Below, piece after piece: positions 7,867-16,708 of a DNA stretch of 64,000 bases. Made by a program: the position numbers and the translations under genes. This stretch comes from DATDIC01 sp963777625. GTDB taxonomy: Bacteria; Pseudomonadota; Alphaproteobacteria; Acetobacterales; Acetobacteraceae. The notes below the pieces were generated by a model, which saw only the letters and a list, made by a program, of their open reading frames with translations, did not search any database and was not told the DNA's origin. The stretch covers positions 1 through 64,000 of the forward strand of contig CAVZRO010000015.1 in the NCBI GenBank assembly GCA_963777625.1. Direction: 5' to 3'. The first letter of the stretch is position 1; each line of letters starts with the position of its first letter.

Positions 7867-9420
7867 TCAGGACTTTACGATGCCTTGGTACACGAGATGG
7901 GTCTTGGCGTCGTAGGTTACACCGGATATCTGCTTCGACTGGCCGCAGAGCAGGCCACGCATGCAGATCGGGATGGCCCAGGCGTCCTGGTGCACAATCT
8001 CGAACACGTGCTTGAAAGCCGCGATGCGTGCCTGCGGATCGACCACGGCGGCAGCGGAATAGTAGGCCTGCTTATAGTTGGGGAAAGTCTTATCGCCGGA
8101 AAATGGCCCCTTGTTGGGACGATAGACGCTGCAATCCTCGAAGTCCTGCACTTCCGGCACACCGATCGAGCAGGCGTAGACATTAGCCTGGAAGTTTCCA
8201 ATCACGGCATCATTGACCAGTGTCGTGGGATCAACGAGCGCGATATTGGCGGTAACGCCGATCTTGGCGAGATCATCTTTGACAATTTGCGCAATCTTCT
8301 GTCCGTCCGGGTCGTTCGTGCCCGTCCGCAGGTTGAAGCTGGGGCTGGCAATGCCGGATTTCTTCACGAACTCGGCTGCCGCTGCCAGATTGAAATCCCA
8401 CTCGGCGGCGATCGCCGGGTCGTAAGTGGGGCTGGCGGGCGACATCGGGATGGTGATGGGTTGCACGAGATCGTAGTACACGTTCTTCACGATCGCCTTG
8501 CGGTCGATCGCGCGGGCGATGGCCTGGCGAATATTCTCATTGCTGAGGGTAGATTTCGGGTCGGTGTAGTTCAGCACCAGCATCTCATAGTCGGCTATTG
8601 GCGCGGCATAGGCGGTCCAGCCGCCCGACTTCAGCGCGCTGGCGTCTTTGAGCAGTCCGAACTGAAGGATATCGAGTTCACCCGAAAGGGCCGAGTTCAG
8701 CATCGCCTCCGGGTCGGTAAAGAAGCGGAACGTCAGCGTCTTGATGTTGGACGGGATCTGCTTCCAGTAGCCAGGAAAGCGCTCCAGGGTCAGGTGGTCT
8801 CCGGGCTCGTATTCGACAAACTTGAACGGGCCGGTACCAATCGGCGTGTTGGCATTGTGTGCAAAGCCGCTCGGCGCTTGCACACGGAACAGGGTCAGCC
8901 GGTACAGTGCATCCACGCTGGGGGCGGAGGTCTTCATGACAACCTCGTTCCCGTCTGCGGCAACCGAGGTGATATCGGCGAGACTGCCGGCCATGGTGCC
9001 GCCGGTCTTCGGGTCGATCGCATATTTGAGTGATGCCACCACGGCATCCGGCGTCATCGCCGAACCGTCGTGGAATTTCACGCCATCACGGATGCGCATG
9101 CGGATCTCGGTGAATTGCTTGTTCACCGTGTAGCCGCTGGCCAGGTCCGATTGGATGTCACCAAGCTGATACCTGGCGATGTCGGTGACGAGGATATCGA
9201 TCAACGGGTCGAACGCGGCATTGCGGAACGGGAAGACCGAGGTATTGATCGTGTTCGGATCGAGGGTGGTGAAGGGAATGTTGGTACCGACGGTCAGGGT
9301 CTGGGTGTCGGCGGCCCTGGCGGCACCGGAGCGCAGTAACCCGCGGAGCGACGCACCGGCGCCGAGGATTGCCGTGCCGCTAGCCAGGAAATTGCGTCGC
9401 GTCAGAGTAGAGACTGCCAT
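7867..9420 (-). CDS. Peptide-type ABC transporter substrate-binding protein (SBP_bac_5), Tat-exported
   Basis: About 517 residues starting MAVSTLTRRNF. The N-terminus has a twin-arginine motif (TRRNFLASG), a hydrophobic stretch and a likely cleavage after ARA, so it should be folded before export to the periplasm. The body is a cluster C binding protein, with DGVKFHDGSAMTPDAV and IRQAIARAIDRKAI as family phrases. It heads the operon binding protein - DppB - DppC - enolase. A perfect TGGAACGTTCCA palindrome lies 26 bp upstream. No metal or peptide ligand can be assigned from sequence. Confidence 0.93.
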   Translation of the reverse strand: MAVSTLTRRNFLASGTAILGAGASLRGLLRSGAARAADTQTLTVGTNIPFTTLDPNTINTSVFPFRNAAFDPLIDILVTDIARYQLGDIQSDLASGYTVNKQFTEIRMRIRDGVKFHDGSAMTPDAVVASLKYAIDPKTGGTMAGSLADITSVAADGNEVVMKTSAPSVDALYRLTLFRVQAPSGFAHNANTPIGTGPFKFVEYEPGDHLTLERFPGYWKQIPSNIKTLTFRFFTDPEAMLNSALSGELDILQFGLLKDASALKSGGWTAYAAPIADYEMLVLNYTDPKSTLSNENIRQAIARAIDRKAIVKNVYYDLVQPITIPMSPASPTYDPAIAAEWDFNLAAAAEFVKKSGIASPSFNLRTGTNDPDGQKIAQIVKDDLAKIGVTANIALVDPTTLVNDAVIGNFQANVYACSIGVPEVQDFEDCSVYRPNKGPFSGDKTFPNYKQAYYSAAAVVDPQARIAAFKHVFEIVHQDAWAIPICMRGLLCGQSKQISGVTYDAKTHLVYQGIVKS

Positions 9421-9446
9421 GTTCGTGACCCCCGGCCGCATCTTTT

Positions 9447-9458
9447 TGGAACGTTCCA
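9447..9458. promoter_or_regulatory. Predicted LacI-type operator A
   Basis: TGGAACGTTCCA is a perfect 12-bp palindrome with the central CG typical of LacI-family operators. It lies 26 bp upstream of the binding-protein start at 9420, inside the 111-bp gap between the two leftward units. Identical copies lie at 13468 and 13566. Confidence 0.7.
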
Positions 9459-9531
9459 GAGACTACACCACGGCGTCTGTCGTGGCGCAACCGGTTCGTG
9501 CTAAGCGGCCCGCCCGGCATGCTTCGATCCA

Positions 9532-11380
9532 TCAGCCGCCACCGTGCCGCTGCATCAGTTGGGTTGCTGCCGCCTGCAAGCGTTCGGCGCGTTCACGTAT
9601 CCAGGGCACCCGGATGGAGAAAATCAGCCAGTTGTGGTCGGCCGGGTCATAAGTCGGGCTGACCAGGGGATTGGACGGCTCTCCAGCCATGACCATCTCC
9701 CGCATGTTGATCAGCATATCAAGTTTCAGTGCTTCCTCCGCGGTCAGCGGCAGAAGACTTCGCGTGCCAAAGCCGGTGCGCCGGCCGTTTTTAATGGCGA
9801 AGGCGGAGATCGTGACGAAATCCGCGTTGGGAGGCAGTTGTACGTGCGCTTTAAGGCCGTTTGCTTCAATCAGTCGCGCCCCGGCGATTTCCCATTCGTA
9901 GGTGTAATCCGCAGCGTGGCCGAAGTTGGCGGTGTCGATGTGGAAAGTCACGGTCTCTCCGACGGCTGCCAGCGTTCGGCCGGCACGCGCTGGTAGCGGG
10001 CCGACGATGCGTGCAGCCGGCCAGCGCATTCGGTCCACGATGTTGCGCGTGATCAATCCGACGTGCCTGTTGCGCGGGACCAGGATCGGCCAATCGGTGG
10101 TGGCCGCCTGGAACACGATGCCGCCTTGTGGGCTGACATAAAGCCCCATCGTGGCCGCCGCATTGGCACGCGAGGCAACCCAGTTCTCGCCGAGTTCGGC
10201 GATGCCGAGAATAAGGAAGTCCCGCGGCGTGCCCTTTTCGCCGGTCGCGACGGCACGGCCGTTCTTGCGGCGGAATGCGGCTCCATCCACTTCGTAGCCG
10301 ATCAAAGGAAAGTCGTTGTCATCGCCAAAAGTGCCTCTTTCGGCAAGGCCAGTGCCGTTGAATATCCAGTGCGCGGCGTGCTGCACGGTATATCCGAGGG
10401 TCTGGCGCTTGCCATCCCACCATCCGCCACCGAAGGCGGTGGCGACTCCGGTCAGGCGGCATTCGGGATTGACCTGCATCCAGGAGTTCTTGTGTCCAGC
10501 GATCCGGATCCTTGGTGGGCGGGATGATCTTGGCGCAGGTGAAGGCGGTATCGTCGTCGGTGAAGTGGATGCGATAGCCGGAAATATTGCCGCTGAAGAA
10601 CGCGATGTTGCCGCCGCGTGCCACATGCGCATCAAGCACGCCACGCATGGAGTCGCTCCAATATTCATCATGCCCCGTGCTCAACAGCAACGAATACGGG
10701 CGCAGCAACGCGGGATCACGATGCAGGTCCCAATCGGTGCAATAGTGCGGCACAAAACCTTCGGCTTCGAGCCAGCGCACGAACGGTGCGTCCCAGTGTT
10801 CAAAGGTCTGGCGCCGTGAGGATGTGTCGTAGAAATCCTCGGAATCGCCGGGCATGACCAAACCGCCGGTGCCGCAGCCGGGTCGTCGCCAGGTCACTTT
10901 GAAGCCTGGGGCTGGCTGTTCACGGGACCAGACGGCTTCCGTGTAAAGGCTGCCGTACCCAGTGCCATTGTAAGCGACGAAGGTCGCCCATGATAGCTTA
11001 TAAAGCGGCGTGCCGGCGGCAATCGGACCGGCGTGGCGGACGACAAACAGCGCCTTGGCTTCCGTGCCGAATGTGGTCGTGGTGTCGGGGATCGATTCGC
11101 GTTCGTCGGCCGCGATTTCAATCAACACGGCAAGGTAGACCCCGGTACGCCAATCGGGCGGGATGGAAAACTCATAACCGGGCCAGCCCCAATCGAGGTC
11201 GGGCGGTCCGTCGGGAATGTCCATACCTCGAAATGTGCCCGGGTTTAGGCTGGTGACACGTTCGAGAGTCACGCCTTGCCGGAAGAACTCGACGCGAAAG
11301 CGCGGACTGGTGGTGGAGACATGCAGCACCAGTGTTTCGCCGGGAAAAAGGCTGGGAAAGCGGGGATAAGCGCGGATCAC
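9532..11380 (-). CDS. N,N-dimethylformamidase large-subunit-like protein (frame broken near 10500)
   Basis: Two overlapping frames together encode one protein of roughly 600 residues. The N-terminal part begins at 11380 (MIRAYPRFPSLFPGE) and carries the family-diagnostic stretch TGHDEYWSDSMRG...GGNIAFFSGN. The C-terminal part continues in another frame from about 10500 (AGHKNSWMQVNPECRLTG) to the stop at 9532. The switch near 10490-10510 fits one extra or two missing bases. Relatives include the beta subunit of dimethylformamidase, an amide hydrolase, but many are uncharacterised. The start overlaps the DppF-like stop by 4 nt, so it is in the operon of the two peptide-type ATPases. A small-amide substrate is possible but not demonstrated. 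Confidence 0.8.
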
Positions 11381-12411
11381 GGCGCGGTCCTTTCTATGGC
11401 GTGGTGCTGTGGCGCTGCTGTCGGCGGGGAAAATGCTCCGGCGAAATGACAGGCCGCGCGGTGGGCAGTCGCATGGGAAACGAGGGGTGGCTCCTCGCGC
11501 ACGCAGATGTCCTGTGCGATCGGACAGCGCGTGCGGAACCGGCAGCCGCTGGGCGGGGCAATGGCACTGGGAACTTCGCCCGTCAACTTCAGGCGGTTGC
11601 TACGAAACCCGCCGGAAACATCCGGCACCGCGGACAACAGGGCGACCGTGTAGGGATGGAGCGGACGCGAGATAACATCTTCGCTAGGCCCCAGCTCCAC
11701 GATCCTGCCAAGATACATGACAGCGATCCGGTCCGCGATGTAAGCGACAACCGCCAGATTGTGAGCGACGAACAGATAGGTCAGGCCAAACTCGCGCTGA
11801 AGTTCGGCGAACAAGTTCAGCACTTGCGACTGGACCGAGACGTCGAGCGCGGAGACGGGTTCGTCGGCGACGATGAGACGGGGACCGAGCACCAAGGTGC
11901 GGGCGATCCCGACCCGCTGGCGCTGGCCGCCGGAAAGCTCGTGTGGAAAGCGGTCGGCGAGGTCTTCAGTCAGACCGACCTTGTGCAGGATGTCCCGCAC
12001 CACCGCGGAATCGGATTTACCATCCCTGACCTGCTGGATCCGGCGTCCCTCCAAAACGATGTCGCGAATGCGAAAGCGCGGGTTCAGCGAACCGACCGGA
12101 TCCTGGAACACGATTTGGATCTGGCGCCGTATCTGCTTGAGCGTTTTGCGATCCAGCAAGGTGCGATCGACGCCGTCGATGCGAATTGCACCGGATGTGG
12201 GCCGGACCAGCCCGACCACGGCTCGCCCCAAGGTTGATTTGCCACACCCGGACTCGCCGACCAGGCCCAGAGTTTCCCCTTGGCGGAGAGTGAGGCTCAC
12301 ATGATCGACGGCACGCACGCAGCCGGCCTGCCGCTGCAAGAGGCCGGAGCGTATCGGATAGTAAACGACCAGATCGTCCAGTTCAAGCAGCGGGCGCGCG
12401 GACGCAGACAT
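11377..12411 (-). CDS. Peptide-type ABC transporter ATPase (DppF/OppF-like)
   Basis: About 344 residues starting MSASARPLLELDDL at 12411, whose ATG overlaps the stop of the DppD-like gene (ATGA); the open frame further upstream is antisense-like filler. Walker A is GESGCGKST, the Q-loop is QIVFQDPVGSLNP, the signature is LSGGQRQRVGIAR and Walker B is LIVADEPVSALD. The C-terminal oligopeptide-transporter extension holds the cysteine pattern FRTRCPIAQDICVREEPP. It would energise the DppB/DppC permease pair at 6031-7862, encoded in a separate unit of the same regulon. Confidence 0.93.
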   Translation of the reverse strand: MSASARPLLELDDLVVYYPIRSGLLQRQAGCVRAVDHVSLTLRQGETLGLVGESGCGKSTLGRAVVGLVRPTSGAIRIDGVDRTLLDRKTLKQIRRQIQIVFQDPVGSLNPRFRIRDIVLEGRRIQQVRDGKSDSAVVRDILHKVGLTEDLADRFPHELSGGQRQRVGIARTLVLGPRLIVADEPVSALDVSVQSQVLNLFAELQREFGLTYLFVAHNLAVVAYIADRIAVMYLGRIVELGPSEDVISRPLHPYTVALLSAVPDVSGGFRSNRLKLTGEVPSAIAPPSGCRFRTRCPIAQDICVREEPPLVSHATAHRAACHFAGAFSPPTAAPQHHAIERTAP

Positions 12412-13416
12412 CAAACCGACGACCCCTGCGCGTGCGCGGAAATGCGTGCCGGTTCGGCGAGCAGCCAGCAGGCGGCTCGATGCTCCGAACCGAATATTGG
12501 CGGCTCCTCGGCGCAAGCCTGGAAGGCATGCGTGCAGCGTGGTGCGAAGCGGCAGCCGCGTCCGCGCTGACCCGGGGAAGGGACAAGACCGGGGATGACC
12601 CGCAGCGGCTGGTCGCGGCACATGCCGAGGCGTGGGATCGATCGGAGCAACGCCTCCGTATAGGGGTGGCGGGGAGTTTCGAGTACCTGCGCCGCAGCAC
12701 CGGTTTCGACGACGGTGCCGCCATACATCACGACGATATCGGTCGCCATCTCGGCAACGACGCCGAGATCGTGGGTAATCAACAGGATCGCCATTCCGAG
12801 ACGTTGCTGAAGATCGCGGAGGAGATCGAGGATCTGCGCCTGGATGGTTACATCCAGCGCCGTGGTCGGTTCGTCGGCGATCAGCACCTTGGGCTCGCAG
12901 GCAAGCGCCATGGCAATCATGACGCGCTGTTGCATGCCGCCGGACAGCTCGTGCGGATATTGCTTAATCCGTCGCTCAGCCGAGGGAATCCCGACAAGAC
13001 GAAACAGCTGCTGCGTGCGGTCAAGGGCGGCACGACGAGATAGGCCACTGTGCCAGACGAGGGTTTCTGCCACTTGGTCACCGACGGAATAGACCGGGTT
13101 GAGGAAGCTCATCGGCTCCTGGAAAATCATGGCGATTTCCGCGCCACGCACGCGGCGCATCTCTGCCTCGGTGAGCGACATGAGATCGCGCCCGTCCAGC
13201 AGGATGTGCGCGTCATGGCCGACATGCAGCGGGGGATCGACGAGACGCATGATCGCGCGGGCGGTCAGGCTTTTGCCGGATCCGGATTCCCCGACGAGGC
13301 AGGTGGTGCAGTGGCGATTGATGGAAAACGCGACATGCTCCACCAGCGCGACCTGGCGGCCGGGGAGATCAGCCGTGGTGGTTAGATTCTCAATGCGGAG
13401 AATCTCCGCCGAACAT
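12411..13416 (-). CDS. Peptide-type ABC transporter ATPase (DppD/OppD-like), start probably frameshifted
   Basis: An oligopeptide-type ATPase: Walker A GESGSGKSL, Q-loop MIFQEPMSFLNP, signature LSGGMQQRVMIAMAL, Walker B LIADEPTTALD and the C-terminal cysteine region FAPRCTHAFQACAEEPP. The frame has no ATG or GTG near the domain start; the only in-frame start is a TTG at 13544, which would run through an operator. Removing one T near 13412 gives ATG-TCG-GCG-GAG, i.e. MSAEILRIENL, a normal start for this family, at 13416. I therefore take 13416 as the true start with a one-base error. The 3' end overlaps the DppF-like start. Confidence 0.85.
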
Positions 13417-13467
13417 TCGTCTGGTGCGCTCCCGCTAGGGCCGGAAAATCGGAAGAGCCTAATCTGA

Positions 13468-13479
13468 TGGAACGTTCCA
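13468..13479. promoter_or_regulatory. Predicted LacI-type operator B
   Basis: TGGAACGTTCCA, a perfect palindrome, lies 51 bp upstream of the corrected start of the DppD-like gene in the divergent promoter region. It is 98 bp from operator C, so looping between the two by a LacI-type tetramer or pair of dimers is conceivable. Confidence 0.7.
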
Positions 13480-13565
13480 AGTCCAGCGGGCGGCCCACGG
13501 TCCCGATCCCTCGGAGGCCCCTTGTTAAGGTGCTTGACAGGCAAAGAGAGCTGTACCTACCGTTC

Positions 13566-13577
13566 TGGAACGTTCCA
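13566..13577. promoter_or_regulatory. Predicted LacI-type operator C
   Basis: TGGAACGTTCCA, a perfect palindrome, lies about 94 bp upstream of the rightward sugar-type permease gene (13672), on the permease side of the shared divergent promoter region. Confidence 0.7.
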
Positions 13578-13671
13578 AGCACCCTAAGCCGACGCAGAAG
13601 CCGCAATTCCTGCGCTGGGGGTCGGAACAGCGTCTGCCGGGCTGAAACGCGGTTAGCGGGGTGGGGTCGTG

Positions 13672-14571
13672 ATGAGGGGCGGCTCTGAATTCCAACGGGA
13701 CCATCGACAGGACAGGCCGCGCTTCGAGCTGAGCAGCGCCGTGCTGCTGTCGTTGCCCGGAGGTTTTCTGTTCTTCCTGTTCGTCGGGCCGATCGCGTAT
13801 GCGCTCTATCTTGGTTTCACCAACCTTCAGCTTATCGGGCCGCACGCGCAGGCGTGGTGGTTCACCGGCCTCGCCAATCCGAAGCGGCTGGCAAACGACG
13901 CGATCTTTTTTCATTCGGTCAAGCTGACGCTGATCTTCGTGGTAGGTTCGGGCATGGTGGGCCAGACGCTGGTCGGACTAGCGCTCGCACTGCTGATGCG
14001 TCGTTCGCTGGCTCCCATCCGCCTGTCGGTCGGCACGCTCGTGGTGGCGGCCTGGGTGATCCCGGAAGTAACCGCAGCCTTCATCTGGTACGCATTCTCG
14101 CAGGCTGGTGGAACGTTGGGAATTGTGCTCGGGGCACCGCAGACCAATTTTCTGTTTTCAGCGCCGATGACGACCGTATCAGTCGCCAATCTCTGGCGTG
14201 GCACCGCGTTCTCGATGCTCGTTTTCTCCGCGGCACTGCGTAACGTGCCCGGCGAAGTGCTGGAGGCGGCGGATGTCGAGGGCGCATCCCGCTTCCAGCG
14301 GTTGTGCTCGATCACGTTGCCGCTGCTGGGACCGACGATCGTGACCAATCTGCTGCTGGTGACAATTCTTAATCTGTCGGATTTCACACTTATCTACACG
14401 CTGACGCAAGGCGGCCCGGGGAACGCAACGATGACCCTGCCAATCTACGTCTATCAGGAAGCATTCACTTATTACGAGCTTGGTTATGGCACAATGATCT
14501 CGCTTGTGCTGATCCTGATCGGTGCCGTGTTGTCGCTTCTGTTCGTACGCAACGTACGGCCGACCACATGA
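13672..14571 (+). CDS. Sugar-type ABC transporter permease (MalF/UgpA-like)
   Basis: About 299 residues starting at ATG 13672 behind a G-rich stretch; a GTG one codon earlier is the alternative. Six hydrophobic segments are visible, starting with LPGGFLFFLFVGPIAYALYLG. The EAA coupling loop is PGEVLEAADVEGASRFQRL, followed by the family phrase YTLTQGGPGNATMTLPIYVY. It is the inner-membrane half of a carbohydrate-type importer whose partner permease, ATPase and binding protein follow. The next gene overlaps it by 4 nt. Confidence 0.93.
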   Translation: MRGGSEFQRDHRQDRPRFELSSAVLLSLPGGFLFFLFVGPIAYALYLGFTNLQLIGPHAQAWWFTGLANPKRLANDAIFFHSVKLTLIFVVGSGMVGQTLVGLALALLMRRSLAPIRLSVGTLVVAAWVIPEVTAAFIWYAFSQAGGTLGIVLGAPQTNFLFSAPMTTVSVANLWRGTAFSMLVFSAALRNVPGEVLEAADVEGASRFQRLCSITLPLLGPTIVTNLLLVTILNLSDFTLIYTLTQGGPGNATMTLPIYVYQEAFTYYELGYGTMISLVLILIGAVLSLLFVRNVRPTT

Positions 14572-15453
14572 GATTTTCTCGGCGGAAACCCGACCGGCCG
14601 ACCGGCCCCGATGGCCCCCTGATCGTTATCCCTCATGCGCGCTTTCCGCTGCCTGATGTGGCGACAAATGCCGTTCTGGCTGCGGTCGGCGTCGTGTTCG
14701 CTCTGCCGCTGCTGTGGCTGGTGCTCGCGTCGGTCGATAGCAATGCCGGCTGGCGCATACGCGTGCCGAACCTCACGATCGGGAATTATCGGGCCGTTCT
14801 GACCGCGCATGGATTGCAGCCATTCCTGAACAGCCTCTATCTCGCGGTGGTCACCACCGCTGTGGCCACCATACTTGCTCTGCTGGCCGCATACCCGCTG
14901 TCCCGGCGTCATGTACCTGGAAAACGCACGGTGATGCTGCTGGTGCTGTTCGCGTCCGGCCTGCCGGTAACGATGATGCTGGTCCCGATCTACGAGATGT
15001 ACGCGACGCTGCACTGGCTCGAACTCCAGTTTTACAACATCTCTGTTCCTCGCCGCGACCGCATTGCCCTTCGCGATCTGGCTGCTGAAGAACTACATCG
15101 ATGCAATTCCGCTGGAACTTGAGGAGGCAGCGGGAATCGAGGGAGCAGGAACTTTGCGCACGCTGCTCTCTGTCGTCCTGCCGCTGATCCTGCCGGGGCT
15201 TTCGGTGACAGCGGTTTATAACTTCATCAGCGCATGGGGCGCATTCGTCGTTCCCTTGGTTCTGGACGCCAATCCGGAAGATCAGCCGGGCACTGTCGCG
15301 ATCTATCAGTTCCTTGGGGCACATGGCTTTGTACAGTTCGGGCAACTGGCGGCATTCTCGTTGCTGTTCTCACTACCGGTTGTCATTCTCTACCTTCTTA
15401 TCGCGCGAAGCTTCAGGGGCGGTTTCGCCTTCGGCGGTGGAGTGCGCGGCTGA
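14568..15453 (+). CDS. Sugar-type ABC transporter permease (MalG/UgpE-like), frameshifted
   Basis: The N-terminal half reads in one frame from 14568 (MRFSRRKPDR) through GLPVTMMLVPIYEMYATLHW. The C-terminal half continues in the next frame (LFLAATALPFAIWLLKNYID, then the EAA loop IPLELEEAAGIEGAG) to the stop at 15453. Adding CT to the CTCT run at 15041-15044 joins the halves without a gap (N-I-S-L-F-L), so a lost dinucleotide is the simplest explanation. Whole length would be about 295 residues, normal for the family. It overlaps the MalF-like gene by 4 nt. Confidence 0.88.
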
Positions 15454-15492
15454 TGCAAACGAACCTTGCCGCGACAACGCTGGCCGATTCCG

Positions 15493-16641
15493 ATGGCTGA
15501 GGTCCGGTTCGACCACGTCTATAAGCTGTTCGGGACGCAACCGGTGGTCGACGATCTGTCGCTGGAGATCGCCGACGGGGAGTTCCTCGTGCTGCTCGGC
15601 CCGTCCGGATGCGGCAAGACAACCAGCCTGCGGATGCTCGCCGGGCTGGAGCGGCCGACATATGGGCGGATCGAAATCGGCGGGCGCACAGTCAATGCGT
15701 TGCCACCCAAGGCCCGCGACGTGGCCATGGTGTTCCAGAATTATGCGCTATATCCGCACAAGACCGTGCGGGGAAACCTGGCTTTCGGCATGAAGGTACG
15801 GCGGGAGCCGAAGGCGGAGATCCGGCGCCGGGTCGATGAGGTGGCGGCCCTGCTCGGCATCGGTCGTTTGCTGGACCATCGTCCGGCGCAGCTTTCCGGT
15901 GGCGAACGGCAGCGCGTTGCACTGGGGCGCGCATTGCTGCGCCAACCGCAGGTGTTCCTGATGGATGAGCCGCTGTCGAACCTGGACGCGGCACTGCGCG
16001 CGCAGATGCGGGCGGAACTGATCCGCCTGCACACGCGGCTCAATGCCACTATCGTCTATGTAACGCACGACCAGGCCGAGGCCATGACGATGGCTACGCG
16101 AGTTGCCGTTATGTCCAACGGACATCTCGCGCAGGTCGATACGCCTCAGCAGGTTTATGATCATCCGGCCGATTTGTTCGTCGCGACCTTCGTCGGCTTG
16201 CCGAAGATGAACATCATCGCCGCGCAGCTCACATATAACGGCGGTACGCCCGTGGTGGAAATCCTTGGCCATCGGGTTCGATTGGACCCGGCGACATTGC
16301 GGCTACCCGATCCAACTGGAAGCGGTGAGTTGCTTGTCGGGATCCGGCCCGAGGATGTGCTGTGTCATACCGATGAGGCAGAAGCCACCGACATCGGCGG
16401 CTGCGTGGAGGTAGTGGAGCCGCTCGGGTCCGAATCCCTGGTCACGGCACGCTGCAACGATACAACCACGCTCGTGGCACGGGTACCGCCGCGAAGTCGG
16501 ATTGCGATCGGTGACCGGATACGGCTGGGGATCAACACACAGCATCTGCACATGTTCGACAAGGTGACGCAACAAAACCTGCGGCGCCCCGGAGCAGGAG
16601 GTTCGACGAAGGCCCGTCAATCCGAAGTGATCGAGTGCTGA
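15493..16641 (+). CDS. Sugar-type ABC transporter ATPase (UgpC/MalK-like)
   Basis: About 382 residues from ATG 15493 (MAEVRFDHVYKLFG). Walker A is GPSGCGKTT, the Q-loop is MVFQNYALYPH, the signature is LSGGERQRVALGRALL, Walker B is VFLMDEPLSNLD and the switch His is in YVTHDQAEAMT. The C-terminal third (from about residue 240) is the TOBE/OB regulatory region, with the phrase LLVGIRPEDV typical of MalK/UgpC ATPases. It powers the two permeases just upstream. Confidence 0.94.
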   Translation: MAEVRFDHVYKLFGTQPVVDDLSLEIADGEFLVLLGPSGCGKTTSLRMLAGLERPTYGRIEIGGRTVNALPPKARDVAMVFQNYALYPHKTVRGNLAFGMKVRREPKAEIRRRVDEVAALLGIGRLLDHRPAQLSGGERQRVALGRALLRQPQVFLMDEPLSNLDAALRAQMRAELIRLHTRLNATIVYVTHDQAEAMTMATRVAVMSNGHLAQVDTPQQVYDHPADLFVATFVGLPKMNIIAAQLTYNGGTPVVEILGHRVRLDPATLRLPDPTGSGELLVGIRPEDVLCHTDEAEATDIGGCVEVVEPLGSESLVTARCNDTTTLVARVPPRSRIAIGDRIRLGINTQHLHMFDKVTQQNLRRPGAGGSTKARQSEVIEC

Positions 16642-16708
16642 AATCACCGGGATATGACGGAATGCACGAACAGCAGCCTAAAAGAAACAAATGTCAGGAG
16701 AGCGAAAT

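Noticed and set aside
13417..13544. TTG 13544 as the real start of the dppD-like gene
   Set aside because: It would add 43 residues unlike any ABC ATPase and put operator B inside the coding sequence; a one-base correction near 13412 gives a standard start instead.
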